From SAR86 cluster bacterium SAR86B (lineage in GTDB: Bacteria > Pseudomonadota > Gammaproteobacteria > Magnimaribacterales > D2472): a stretch of DNA of 64,000 nucleotides. Below the pieces are notes generated by a model. It saw nothing but the letters and a program-made list of their open reading frames with translations, was not told where the DNA came from and ran no database searches. Positions 17,945 to 26,630 of the stretch are shown piece by piece. Location: positions 88,107 to 152,106 of the forward strand of contig CAJJCW010000002.1 in NCBI GenBank assembly GCA_905182885.1. The letters run 5' to 3'. The translations under genes and the position numbers were made by a program. How positions within the stretch are numbered: position 1 is the stretch's first letter; each line of letters opens with the position of its first letter.

Positions 17945-19219
17945 TTAATCAAATTGCTTGTCAGCACTGGCAAATAAAAGGTAGTAAATTCCGCCAAAAA
18001 CAAGAAATCCACTGCATATATGAAATATTAACGTCCAAGAGTTGGTAGCTTGAAGAATTATACCTGCAATGATGGGACTTAAGACTGCTGCAACCATGCC
18101 AAGACTTCCTGAAATTCCAAACAAGGAACCAGTATATTTTGGACCGAGGTCTGCATGATTAACTCCATACCCACCCGCTCCAAGCCCTGAACATAAATTA
18201 GTTAGGCATAGCAAAGTGATCACTAATAAGATTGAGCTTTGAAAGGGAAGAAGAAATAAAAATAGTGCAGCTCCAAAAAATCCTAAACTATTAAAAAACT
18301 TTCTAACTTTAATAGTTTTATAGCCTCTTTTAATAAGCATATCAGCAGAAATACCACCTAGAATAAGAGCAAATACAGAAACAACACTGGGAACTAGTAT
18401 TAGTAAGATAAATAGATTGGATCCAAGCTCTAATTCCAAACCGCCCATCTCTTTGGAAGAGCTCATAAATTTTGGCAGGTATGAAAGGAAGGTGAATAAG
18501 GCCCAATTATTACAAAAAGTTGCAACAACGATAGCGATAAAAGGTCCGTTTTTAATAACCTCTAAGAATGGGATTGAAGGTGCTGCAGAATTAGCAGGAG
18601 CTTTAGCTTTTATATATTCGAGTTCTTCATTAGAAATACTTTTGTGATCTTCTGGATATGAGGTAACTACCTTTTGCCAGAAGAAAAATAACAATATTCC
18701 AAGGGCCCCAAAAGAATAGAAAACCCATTCCCAGGAATAGCCTTCAATAATCATAGCTGTTACAACGAGTCCAAAAACTGAGCCAAATGATATGCCACTA
18801 TTTGTAATGGCTATTGCTCTAGTTCTTTCCTCAAAAGGAATCCATCTAGCATATATTGAGTGCCATGCTGGAAAAGTAACACCCTCTCCAAGTCCCATTA
18901 AAATTCTTATTAAAATTAAAAAGAAAAACCCACTATATGCAAAAGCAGGAGTAATTAATGTAAAGAGTGACCAGAAAAGTAGGCCATATGCGAGAACAAT
19001 TTTTCCTCCATACTTATCAGCTAGAAAACCACTAAAAGTCATCGATATAATATAGCCAAAGTAAAAAGAGCCAAGAATAATACCAACCTGGAACTCACTC
19101 CACCCAAATTGGGCTTGCATGGGAATGATTGCAACAGAGATATTTACACGATCAATAAAACAAATAAATACAGCTAGAAAAGACATAAAAACTATCCTAA
19201 ATCTAACTGGAAAAATCAT
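17945..19219 (-). CDS. MFS transporter, anion:cation symporter (ACS/SLC17-like) family
   Basis: A 424-residue inner-membrane protein with about twelve hydrophobic helices. The DRVNISVAIIPMQAQFGWS start and the GLGEGVTFPAWHSIYARW segment in helix 4 are typical of the ACS family, which moves organic anions such as sugar acids, tartrate, phthalate or phosphate compounds. The substrate cannot be assigned. It heads the recX-dnaX-recR-dcd run and lies 48 nt downstream of argH on the same strand, with no terminator seen between. Confidence 0.9.
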   Translation of the reverse strand: MIFPVRFRIVFMSFLAVFICFIDRVNISVAIIPMQAQFGWSEFQVGIILGSFYFGYIISMTFSGFLADKYGGKIVLAYGLLFWSLFTLITPAFAYSGFFFLILIRILMGLGEGVTFPAWHSIYARWIPFEERTRAIAITNSGISFGSVFGLVVTAMIIEGYSWEWVFYSFGALGILLFFFWQKVVTSYPEDHKSISNEELEYIKAKAPANSAAPSIPFLEVIKNGPFIAIVVATFCNNWALFTFLSYLPKFMSSSKEMGGLELELGSNLFILLILVPSVVSVFALILGGISADMLIKRGYKTIKVRKFFNSLGFFGAALFLFLLPFQSSILLVITLLCLTNLCSGLGAGGYGVNHADLGPKYTGSLFGISGSLGMVAAVLSPIIAGIILQATNSWTLIFHICSGFLVFGGIYYLLFASADKQFD

Positions 19220-19267
19220 TTACTACTAAAGGTTAAAAAACAACATTCATATCTTATATGATAAAGG

Positions 19268-20551
19268 CTACTTCTGCTTTTTAAGTCTTTGCTCAAGTGC
19301 ATCTAAATTTAAATTACCAGGAGAACCTTCTGAATAATTTTTTGCTTCTGAACTGTCAAGTAAAGATATATCAGAAGCATTTTTTACCGTGTTATAGGCA
19401 TCTCTAAATGGCATGCCATTAGCAACAAGCGCATAAACTTTATCTGTCATTCTCATCTCCTCATCAATAAAACTAGAAGAGTTATCTTTATTAATCTTTA
19501 TAGACTTAATAAGATCAGGGACAATATTTAAACTTTTTAGGCATATTTCAAAACTTGATATCAGACTTCTTTTTGTAAGCTGTAAATCTCTATGATAACC
19601 ACTTGGCAGGGAAAGAAGATTCTCTAGTTCAGAAGCCTGACCTGCGAGAATGGAATAATTTGCTCTTAAAATTTCAATTACATCTGGATTATTTTTATTT
19701 GGCATAATTGATGAGCCTGTTAAATACATACTATCAATATTAACTAAATTAAATTCTTGGGATAAAAATAAGCTCATGTCCCATGAAAATTTTCTTATAT
19801 CTAGCATTGACTGCTTGAGAGTGCTTAAGATTTGCATTTCATATTTTCCCCTGCTGTTTTGAACGTAAAGGCTATTTAATTGAACTCTTTTAAATCCTAG
19901 ATCTCTAGTCACCTGTTTTCTATTAAGGGGTAATCCAACTCCATAACCAGCAGCACCTCCCAGTGGATTTGAGTCAATCCAATTAATAGTGCTATCAATT
20001 AAATCAACATTGTCGATAAATGATTCTGCATAAGATGAAAACCACAGACCCCAAGAGGAAGGCATTGCCCTTTGAAGATGTGTATAACCAGGCATTGGAA
20101 TATTTTCATATTTTTTAGCTAAAGATAAAAAAGTTTTAGCAATCTTCTTATTAATTTTCTTAAAATCAGCTAAATTAGCTTTTGCAAAAAGCCTCATGGC
20201 AACCATTACCTGATCATTTCTACTTCTACCGGTATGAACTTTTTTTCCAAGATCTCCCAATTCTTTTGTTAAAAAGAACTCAATAGCGGAATGGCAATCT
20301 TCATACTTATCAGTTAATTTAAAAGAGCCTTTTATAAACCTTTCTTTTAAATCTTTTAGTGACTTCTCTAGTTTATTGAGTTCGGGCTTTGTAAGTATGC
20401 CTATCGACATTAGAGATTTAATATGTGCTGAGGTTGCATCTATATCAAAAATAAATATTGCTCTATCAAGCTCTATATCCTCACCAGCTAAGAATGAATT
20501 TATTTCATCAGATGAATTACTACCAGCTATATTCCATAGTTTTTTAGTCAT
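19268..20551 (-). CDS. argH: argininosuccinate lyase
   Basis: Last step of arginine synthesis, splitting argininosuccinate into arginine and fumarate. The 427 residues contain the TGRSRNDQVMVAMRLF motif, MPGYTHLQRAMPSSWG with the catalytic His, and the flexible signature loop GSSIMPNKNNPD. It is about 30 residues shorter than the E. coli enzyme, mostly at the C terminus. It ends the arginine operon; the ATG overlaps the argC 3' end by 8 nt. Confidence 0.97.
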   Translation of the reverse strand: MTKKLWNIAGSNSSDEINSFLAGEDIELDRAIFIFDIDATSAHIKSLMSIGILTKPELNKLEKSLKDLKERFIKGSFKLTDKYEDCHSAIEFFLTKELGDLGKKVHTGRSRNDQVMVAMRLFAKANLADFKKINKKIAKTFLSLAKKYENIPMPGYTHLQRAMPSSWGLWFSSYAESFIDNVDLIDSTINWIDSNPLGGAAGYGVGLPLNRKQVTRDLGFKRVQLNSLYVQNSRGKYEMQILSTLKQSMLDIRKFSWDMSLFLSQEFNLVNIDSMYLTGSSIMPNKNNPDVIEILRANYSILAGQASELENLLSLPSGYHRDLQLTKRSLISSFEICLKSLNIVPDLIKSIKINKDNSSSFIDEEMRMTDKVYALVANGMPFRDAYNTVKNASDISLLDSSEAKNYSEGSPGNLNLDALEQRLKKQK

Positions 20552-21482
20552 TATTTATTCCTGTTAGTTCCTCTAAATCGCATGAAGAATTTAAGTTTTG
20601 TATTGCTTGAGTAGCAGCACCCTTTAATAGGTTATCTATAACACAGCAGATAGTTATATTGCATCCACCTTTATCTAGAGAGAAGCCGCCAATAAGAGCA
20701 GAATGTTTATTAATTACTTTATTTATCATTGGTATATCCTTTTGAATTTTTACCAAAGGGTCATTTTTATAGTAATCACTAAATACTCTATAAATTTCTG
20801 ATTCATTTGAGGAGTTTTTTAACTTAATATGCGATGTTATTAATATTCCTCTGAAGAAATTACCAACATGAGGGCTGAATAATAGATCTTCGTAACAATG
20901 TTTCTGAACTTCATTTTCATGAATATGATTTGATAAAGAGTAGGGAATAATATTGTTCTTCAAGTTATCTGGATTATTCTTATCATTTGGTGATGCCCCA
21001 GCGCCGCTATAGCCTGATATACCCATACAGCTTACAGAGTCTTTAATAAGATCTTTTAAAGGGCTTATCGAAAGCTGCATTGCAGTAGCATAACAACCTG
21101 GGTTACTTATCCTATTGGTCGCCTTCTCTCTAGTAATCTCAGGAATTCTATATTGCCAATCTTTATCAAATCTATAATCTGAACTTAAGTCAATTAACGT
21201 TATATCTGAATAATTTTGATTAATAATATCAAGATACTTAAAAGATTCATTATTTGGGAGAGCCATTATAACGATATCTACCCCTTCAAGATTAATGTCT
21301 GAAACTTCAAGTAAGGAATAATTTAACTTAGATTTTTTATATTCATTTACTGGATCTCCAGCTGATGATTTTGAAAAAATTTTAACTAGCCCAAAATTCG
21401 GATGATCGTTGAGGATTTGGATTATTTCTTGACCAACGTAACCCCTTCCTCCAATCATAGCGATATTGAATTTAGCTTTCAT
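20544..21482 (-). CDS. argC: N-acetyl-gamma-glutamyl-phosphate reductase
   Basis: NADPH-dependent reduction of N-acetylglutamyl phosphate to the semialdehyde. The start at 21482 gives 312 residues beginning MKAKFNIAMIGGRGYVGQE, the Rossmann nucleotide site. The catalytic cysteine is in SNPGCYATAMQLS, and GYSGAGASPND follows. The start overlaps the argB/A 3' end by 11 nt. An in-frame ATG ten codons upstream is less likely because it would extend beyond the Rossmann strand. Confidence 0.96.
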   Translation of the reverse strand: MKAKFNIAMIGGRGYVGQEIIQILNDHPNFGLVKIFSKSSAGDPVNEYKKSKLNYSLLEVSDINLEGVDIVIMALPNNESFKYLDIINQNYSDITLIDLSSDYRFDKDWQYRIPEITREKATNRISNPGCYATAMQLSISPLKDLIKDSVSCMGISGYSGAGASPNDKNNPDNLKNNIIPYSLSNHIHENEVQKHCYEDLLFSPHVGNFFRGILITSHIKLKNSSNESEIYRVFSDYYKNDPLVKIQKDIPMINKVINKHSALIGGFSLDKGGCNITICCVIDNLLKGAATQAIQNLNSSCDLEELTGINND

Positions 21483-22782
21483 ATGTAATTGTTGCCATCT
21501 GATGTGATGCATAGTTAATGCATGCTGTTAATTCCTCTGTATCCGTTATTCCAACCCAAAAAATATTCCAATCCTCGTGCCTTTGAAATCCATCACAGAC
21601 ATCTTTGTAGAAATTATTTATAGAGTTTTTGGATCTTGACCTCCAAAATATTTTATTATGATTTGATGTCATCTTATTCCACATAGCATTTCCTAAACCC
21701 TCGCCTCTGGCAGAGCTAATTACAGCGAATTTATCCATATAAGCTATATCATGCTGATAGGACATAACTATAGCCGCTCTATTGCAAGTACTTAAATAGA
21801 AATCTTTATTGCCAGTTGTAAAATATCCCTCAACCAAATTGCCCCTGAAAGAGCTCTCAAGTATTTGAGTAAGATTATTAATGCTATTCTCATCAAGCTT
21901 ATTTGAATGAATTATTTTATGGCCTGCCTTAACTAAAGTTCCATAACCGGCATCAGTAAATAACTCTCTATTTAGATGTAATGGCTTAGTTATAGAGACG
22001 GAGCTATTATTTGGCAATGATTCTAAAAGTAGCTTGATTTGTTGAAGTTTTAATTTCATTCCAGAATGAAGCCAATCTTGAGTCATAAGCCTCTCATAGT
22101 CGTCTTTAATATTAATTGTAGAAATTAAATTGTTGTTTTCATCTAATATTCCGCCAACATCACTTAAGAAAATTACCTTATCAGGAGATATTTCGCTAGC
22201 CAAAGCCAAGGTAGCCTTGTCAGCATTAATATTAACCACTTGACCATCTGAAGTTTTGCCAACAGGAGCAATAACAGGAACTCCATTATTTAGAATAATA
22301 TCTTTTATTTTATCTGAAAATGTTTCAACAACTTCTCCAACATACCCAAGAGATTCATTTACAACACTGCATTCAAAAATTTCACCAACCAAGGAGACAG
22401 CTTTGACTCCCTCCTCTTTCAATGCATCTGTGAGTTTTAAATTTTCTCTAGTAAATATTGAAACTGCTACATCTAAAACCTCTTCAGTCGTAACTCTTTG
22501 GCCATCTACAAAGGAGAATTCAATACCTTGCTCCTCAAGTTCCTTTGAAAGCATTGGGCCTGCTCCATGAACAATGATTGGTCTTAAGCCCACTTCGTTA
22601 AGAAAGGCTAAAGAAGATACAAGGTTTTCTAAGTCACTCTGTATTACAGCTCCACCAACCTTTATTACGGCAAACCTATATTCGTCTGAAGAGAATCTTT
22701 CTAAATATTTTCTTATCTCTTTTTCACTACTCATCCCACTTAGGAGTTTAAGAATTGAATTTTTGGTAAAATATTTATTCAT
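21472..22782 (-). CDS. argB: bifunctional acetylglutamate kinase / N-acetyltransferase (NAGK-NAGS fusion)
   Basis: A two-domain enzyme covering the first two steps of arginine synthesis. Residues about 35-280 form an amino-acid kinase domain with AVIKVGGAVIQ, IVHGAGPMLSKELEEQG, VNINADKATLALA and LSDVGGILDENN. Residues about 285-436 form a GNAT-like acetyltransferase domain of the vertebrate-NAGS type (formerly DUF619), with SSARGEGLGNAMWNKM as the acetyl-CoA segment. Such NAGS/K proteins are known from Xanthomonas and Maricaulis. No separate argA or argJ is visible in the window. It lies 4 nt after argG. Symbol given for the kinase domain only. Confidence 0.92.
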   Translation of the reverse strand: MNKYFTKNSILKLLSGMSSEKEIRKYLERFSSDEYRFAVIKVGGAVIQSDLENLVSSLAFLNEVGLRPIIVHGAGPMLSKELEEQGIEFSFVDGQRVTTEEVLDVAVSIFTRENLKLTDALKEEGVKAVSLVGEIFECSVVNESLGYVGEVVETFSDKIKDIILNNGVPVIAPVGKTSDGQVVNINADKATLALASEISPDKVIFLSDVGGILDENNNLISTINIKDDYERLMTQDWLHSGMKLKLQQIKLLLESLPNNSSVSITKPLHLNRELFTDAGYGTLVKAGHKIIHSNKLDENSINNLTQILESSFRGNLVEGYFTTGNKDFYLSTCNRAAIVMSYQHDIAYMDKFAVISSARGEGLGNAMWNKMTSNHNKIFWRSRSKNSINNFYKDVCDGFQRHEDWNIFWVGITDTEELTACINYASHQMATITYES

Positions 22783-22786
22783 TTTA

Positions 22787-23974
22787 TTATTTATTGATAT
22801 CTGTCCAGGTAGCAGTGCTTTGGCCTAAAAGCTTAATAAAGCCTGTGGACTCTTCCACTCCCCATGATGCAGATTGAGCATATATGGCTTCTTTACTAAT
22901 AAGTATTTTCTTGGCATCTACTTCAACCGCTTCTGCTTTTCCACCAGATAATAATATAGTCACCTTGCCATTAACTGGTTGCTGGATATCTTCCAAGAAG
23001 TTTTCTAAATTCCTTGTGAGAGGGTCAAAGTAAAAGCCTCCATAAACAAGCTCAACCCATTTTTTACCCACTATAGGCTTAAAAAAGTTTTGTTTATCAG
23101 TAAAAATAGCCTCTTCAAGAGCCCTGTGAGCCCTTTGAAGAATGGTTATTCCAGGAGCTTCAAACAAAAACCTACCTTTAATACCAATAATCGTATCACT
23201 TGCAAATATCTCTCTTCCAATTCCATACTTGCCACCCATTGAATTCAATATCCTAAGAATTTCTGGTCCATTGATTAACTTGCCATTAAGTTTTTTTGCC
23301 TCACCTTTCTTGAATTCGATAGTAATCTTTTTAGTATTTTGAGGGTATTTATCTGGTGTATTGCAAAGAATATAGCTTTCAGATGAAGGCTCTTTCCACT
23401 CATCAATTTCTGAGCCAGAAATAGTCGCTCCCATTAGGTTTTCATTAACGCTATATGTTGAATGCAAAGACGAAACCTTGAAGCCTCTATCCTGAAGATA
23501 ATCTTTCTCATAACCTCTGACATCAGAGACCTTATTTTGAATTTCTCTAATTGGAGTAACGGTTTTATATTTTCCAAAAGCTTGAATAGATAAATCAAAC
23601 CTTACCTGATCATTACCCATTCCAGTGCATCCATGGGAGATATATTTTGTATTTAATTTTTTACATAACTTAATCGCCTCTTTCACAATCAAGTATCTGT
23701 CAGAACAAAGAGCTGGATACTTATCTTGATATAAAGCACCTGACCAGACTAGCGGCTTAATAATCTCTTTCCATAAAGAGGAGTCTATATTTACATTAAT
23801 ATGCTTCTTTGCGCCTAGCTCATTGGCTCTATTGGTAATTTTATCCTCTTCCTTTTTAGATGTCCCTCCAGTATTCACAAATATCGTGTGGACCTCAAAG
23901 CCCTGCTCCATAAGATAAGGTACACAAAAACTTGTATCCAAACCTCCAGAAAATGCTAAAACAATTTTTTTCAT
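22787..23974 (-). CDS. argG: argininosuccinate synthase
   Basis: Condenses citrulline and aspartate with ATP to argininosuccinate. The 395-residue protein starts with the PP-loop motif AFSGGLDTSFCVPYL and shows HGCTGMGNDQVRFDL and GIKGRFLFEAPG. Length and motifs fit the shorter ArgG subfamily, not the 447-residue E. coli type. It starts 1 nt after the argF' stop codon and is followed by argB/A after 4 nt, so translation in this operon is probably coupled. Confidence 0.96.
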   Translation of the reverse strand: MKKIVLAFSGGLDTSFCVPYLMEQGFEVHTIFVNTGGTSKKEEDKITNRANELGAKKHINVNIDSSLWKEIIKPLVWSGALYQDKYPALCSDRYLIVKEAIKLCKKLNTKYISHGCTGMGNDQVRFDLSIQAFGKYKTVTPIREIQNKVSDVRGYEKDYLQDRGFKVSSLHSTYSVNENLMGATISGSEIDEWKEPSSESYILCNTPDKYPQNTKKITIEFKKGEAKKLNGKLINGPEILRILNSMGGKYGIGREIFASDTIIGIKGRFLFEAPGITILQRAHRALEEAIFTDKQNFFKPIVGKKWVELVYGGFYFDPLTRNLENFLEDIQQPVNGKVTILLSGGKAEAVEVDAKKILISKEAIYAQSASWGVEESTGFIKLLGQSTATWTDINK

Positions 23975-23975
23975 T

Positions 23976-24977
23976 TTACTTATCCTTTAATAATGTAGTT
24001 AATAATGATTTCTGAACATGCATTCTATTACCAGCTTCTTGAACGGCGACGCAATACTTTGCATCCATAACCGCATCAGTAGCTTTTATATTTCTTCTTA
24101 GCGGTAGGCAGTGACTGAATATTGCATTGTCAGTCATGGATATTTTATTTTCATCAACTATAAAATGTTTATATTGGTCTCTGATTAGCTTCTCTGGCTC
24201 TGGGTTTCCATAGTAATTAAGTGACCCCCAGCTTTTTGCATAAACTACATTAGCGCCTGAGTAGCCCTCTTCAATATCATGAGTAACTGTAAAAGAGGTT
24301 CCATTTGCTTTGCAGTTAGATTCTGCCTGAGAGGTATAGTTGCTATGAAGAATATAGTCATCTGATGGACATAATAACTTTACATTCATTCCAAATTTAC
24401 TAGCTATCATGATTGAGGAGTTAGCTACTGCTGTATTAAGGGGTTTGGGGTGGTAAGTCCAAGTTAGTAAATAATCCTTACCTGAGAGATCACCCAGTTG
24501 TTCTTGAAGCGTTAATATATGAGCTAACTCTTGGCATGGATGTGTGATTGTTTCCATATTTACCACCGGTACGGAAGCATATTTAGAGAAGCTGTTAATT
24601 ACATTGTCTGATAAATCTTCATCGAGATTAATAAACTTAGGAAATGCTCTTATAGCAATAAGATCGCAGTATTCCGATAATACTCCAGCAACCTCAATAA
24701 TATGCTCTTCTGACTCAGAATCCATTACAGAATTTAATTTAAACTCTATAGGCCAGGCATCTTTTCCAGGATGAAGTACAACCGCATAACCACCTAATTC
24801 TTGAATACCAATTTCAAAACTAGTTCTAGTTCTCATAGATGGATTAAAAAATAATAGCGCAATAGATTTGTTCTTCAGAGTTTCCTGAAATTTATTGTCT
24901 TTTAAGTCTTTAGAATAATCCAAGATATCTTGTAATTCTTCCTTTGACCATTCTGATGTAGAGATAAAATTTTTCAT
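23976..24977 (-). CDS. argF': N-acetylornithine carbamoyltransferase (AOTCase)
   Basis: Transfers a carbamoyl group to N-acetylornithine, giving N-acetylcitrulline. The protein (333 residues from 24977) carries FFNPSMRTRTSFE for carbamoyl phosphate, PGKDAWPIEF, METITHPCQELAH and TWTYHPKPLNTAVANS. As I recall the Xanthomonas campestris AOTCase, ours matches it closely over the whole length, and PGKDAWPIEF plus TWTYHPKPLN separate it from ordinary ornithine carbamoyltransferases. A matching acetylcitrulline deacetylase (argE-like) is not in this operon. It is the first structural gene, 16 nt after an intrinsic terminator in the leader. Confidence 0.93.
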   Translation of the reverse strand: MKNFISTSEWSKEELQDILDYSKDLKDNKFQETLKNKSIALLFFNPSMRTRTSFEIGIQELGGYAVVLHPGKDAWPIEFKLNSVMDSESEEHIIEVAGVLSEYCDLIAIRAFPKFINLDEDLSDNVINSFSKYASVPVVNMETITHPCQELAHILTLQEQLGDLSGKDYLLTWTYHPKPLNTAVANSSIMIASKFGMNVKLLCPSDDYILHSNYTSQAESNCKANGTSFTVTHDIEEGYSGANVVYAKSWGSLNYYGNPEPEKLIRDQYKHFIVDENKISMTDNAIFSHCLPLRRNIKATDAVMDAKYCVAVQEAGNRMHVQKSLLTTLLKDK

Positions 24978-24993
24978 AATTAGTATTTTAAGC

Positions 24994-25020
24994 AAAAAAA
25001 AACCCAGCAAATGGCTGGGT
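24994..25020 (-). terminator. intrinsic terminator of the arginine leader (attenuator)
   Basis: On the minus strand ACCCAGC (25020-25014) pairs with GCTGGGT (25008-25002) around a CATTT loop and is followed by a T tract to 24994. It sits between the leader peptide and argF', so it would stop transcription before the operon unless disrupted. The segment 25046-25039 (GCTGGATC) can pair with 25021-25014 (7 of 8 positions), which would form a competing antiterminator. Confidence 0.88.
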
Positions 25021-25045
25021 CTAATTTACAAATAGATAGATCCAG

Positions 25046-25090
25046 CTATATTGGCAGTACCCGTCTTTCTTGTATTTTAAAGTTATTCAT
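25046..25090 (-). CDS. arginine-operon leader peptide with tandem Arg codons
   Basis: A 14-codon reading frame, MNNFKIQERRVLPI, then TAG. Arg codons AGA and CGG are adjacent at 25066-25061. It lies directly downstream of a good promoter and upstream of an intrinsic terminator in front of the arginine operon. The stop codon touches the proposed antiterminator arm (25046-25039): a ribosome finishing the peptide would cover that arm and let the terminator form, while a ribosome stalled at the Arg codons would leave it free. This is the standard layout of an amino-acid attenuator. No Shine-Dalgarno sequence is seen; the promoter predicts an almost leaderless transcript. Confidence 0.75.
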   Translation of the reverse strand: MNNFKIQERRVLPI

Positions 25091-25099
25091 TTCGGGTCA

Positions 25100-25127
25100 A
25101 GTATATCTAAATAAATTAGATTGTAAA
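25100..25127 (-). promoter_or_regulatory. promoter of the arginine operon
   Basis: TTTACA (25127-25122) and TATACT (25105-25100) are 16 nt apart on the minus strand. The predicted start of transcription falls within about 3 nt of the leader peptide ATG at 25090. The promoter lies in the gap after tRNA-Leu, so the operon does not need read-through from the tRNA. Confidence 0.7.
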
Positions 25128-25145
25128 CTTAACTAAATAATCAAA

Positions 25146-25230
25146 TGGTAGGGATGGAGGGGATCGAACCCCCACGCCTTGCGGCACTAGGTTCTAAACC
25201 TAGCGTGTCTACCAGTTCCACCACATCCCC
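25146..25230 (-). tRNA. tRNA-Leu (TAG)
   Basis: An 85-nt class II tRNA on the minus strand. The acceptor GGGGATG pairs with CATCCCT, the anticodon arm CTAGG-TTTAGAA-CCTAG has anticodon TAG, a short variable arm (TGCCGCAAGGCG) is present, and the T arm reads TGGGGGTTCGATCCCCT. CCA is encoded. Confidence 0.97.
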
Positions 25231-25240
25231 AGAAAGATGA

Positions 25241-25246
25241 ATTATA
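25241..25246 (-). promoter_or_regulatory. candidate -10 box for tRNA-Leu
   Basis: A perfect TATAAT on the minus strand ends 10 nt before the tRNA 5' end. No convincing -35 box was found at 16-18 nt. Confidence 0.45.
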
Positions 25247-25279
25247 TAGATTATTACTTGTTAAAGGAAAGGTTAAATT

Positions 25280-25669
25280 TTATAAATCGTAAGAAATTTG
25301 ATTCTTCCTACTTTTTTGAATTGCGTATAGAGAAATACAAAGAGCAAAAATAATGAAAAATGAAACTACAGAGTAGTTGGTAAATCCTTCATAAATAAAA
25401 CCAAATACTTTTGCAATCATCATTGTTGACATGATGTAAAGCAAAATAGTTCCTATCTGAACTTTTGAGGAAGAATATACAAACCGCACAGTTAAGTATC
25501 CACAGCACATAATAAACCCAGCATATGTTCTAACTAAAATTGATTGTTCAGCCCCCTCTACAGAAAAAGGAAGGAAGATATTATTAACATTAGGTCCAAA
25601 GACTGTAACTGCACCTATTACCAGAAGTAATAAGCCCATTAAAATTAAGAATATTCTAAAAATAATCAT
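25280..25669 (-). CDS. small membrane protein, possibly DUF4345-like
   Basis: A 129-residue protein with four predicted hydrophobic helices. The segment around FGPNVNNIFLPFSVEGAEQS followed by RTYAGFIMCCGY resembles DUF4345-type membrane proteins, but the similarity is weak and no function is known. The ATG at 25669 overlaps the stop of the upstream small membrane gene (ATGA), so the two are translationally coupled; an upstream in-frame ATG would overlap that gene much further. Confidence 0.6.
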   Translation of the reverse strand: MIIFRIFLILMGLLLLVIGAVTVFGPNVNNIFLPFSVEGAEQSILVRTYAGFIMCCGYLTVRFVYSSSKVQIGTILLYIMSTMMIAKVFGFIYEGFTNYSVVSFFIIFALCISLYAIQKSRKNQISYDL

Positions 25670-25878
25670 AGAACTCCAAGCATATAAAGAGCTATAAGAA
25701 ATGAAACGCCCCCAACACCCATCCAAATATACATTTCCTTATAATTTTTAAATTTATAGGAATTAATTGCGAGGAAACAACAAAATATTGGAGCAACTAC
25801 CAAAACTCCATAACCAACTAATATTGCTAAAGGTATAAATGCTAATAATAAAAAAGCTTGTAAAAACCACTTATTCAT
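25666..25878 (-). CDS. small two-helix membrane protein
   Basis: I do not recognise this 70-residue protein. It has two clear hydrophobic segments (about residues 5-35 and 47-68) with a short charged link, KFKNYKEMY. The ATG at 25878 is preferred over a TTG five codons upstream. It overlaps the following membrane gene by 4 nt and may form a pair with it. Confidence 0.6.
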   Translation of the reverse strand: MNKWFLQAFLLLAFIPLAILVGYGVLVVAPIFCCFLAINSYKFKNYKEMYIWMGVGGVSFLIALYMLGVL

Positions 25879-25915
25879 AGGGTAATAAGACAACTATTTG
25901 AATATATTGTCAATT

Positions 25916-26563
25916 CTATTCTAGCTCGATCTGCAAATTATCATTTTTCATGGATGAGATCTGTGTTTGAATTTCTCCGATTGTTTGATTTAGTTGATTT
26001 TTATAATTATTAAGGGCTTGGACAGAATCGTCTATTAATATGAGCTGTGTTTCTAATGACTTAATAGTTCTTTGAATATCTTGCATCTCTGAACTGGTCT
26101 GAGAAACCTCAATTATTTGTAATTCGTTGCCCTTGATAGCTTGTTTATTAGATTTAATTTCATTTGATGACAGTTGGGAGATTTTATTTAATTCTTTTGA
26201 ATTTTTTTCTAATTCTGATAATGCCTTACTAAGTTTGGCAATATTCACTTTATTTTTTTTATTGCTCAAATCCCAAAGTTTTCTAACTTCTTTATCTAAA
26301 AATTGTATTGAAGAACTTATATCGCTTAAGGAATCATTATTAGTTTCATCGGCAATGTTTATTTGCTCTTCAATTATAATCAATCTTTCATCTATTGATC
26401 CCAGTATTGTTTTAGTAGCTTTGGATTCAAAACTTTGCCACATAGCAAGAGATAAGATGCTCATAAAAACTAAAATATATATAAAGCCTACAAGCAAGCC
26501 TCCAGAACTAGATTTGTTCAAATAGGCAGGTGATGTTTTATCTGGTCGTATGTCTGAATTCAT
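25916..26563 (-). CDS. membrane-anchored coiled-coil protein of unknown function
   Basis: I do not recognise this 215-residue protein. A short cytoplasmic N-terminus (about 20 residues) is followed by one transmembrane helix (GLLVGFIYILVFMSILSLAM) and then about 170 residues of heptad-like, Ser/Asn/Lys/Glu-rich sequence predicted to be coiled coil in the periplasm. No cysteine or enzyme motif is present. It is divergent from the acyl-CoA dehydrogenase pair with 67 nt between starts. Confidence 0.7.
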   Translation of the reverse strand: MNSDIRPDKTSPAYLNKSSSGGLLVGFIYILVFMSILSLAMWQSFESKATKTILGSIDERLIIIEEQINIADETNNDSLSDISSSIQFLDKEVRKLWDLSNKKNKVNIAKLSKALSELEKNSKELNKISQLSSNEIKSNKQAIKGNELQIIEVSQTSSEMQDIQRTIKSLETQLILIDDSVQALNNYKNQLNQTIGEIQTQISSMKNDNLQIELE

Positions 26564-26630
26564 GTTTTTATTAATGATTTTATTAGCCTATAATAATTAA
26601 ATCATATTTTACATTAACTAAAGATTATTT

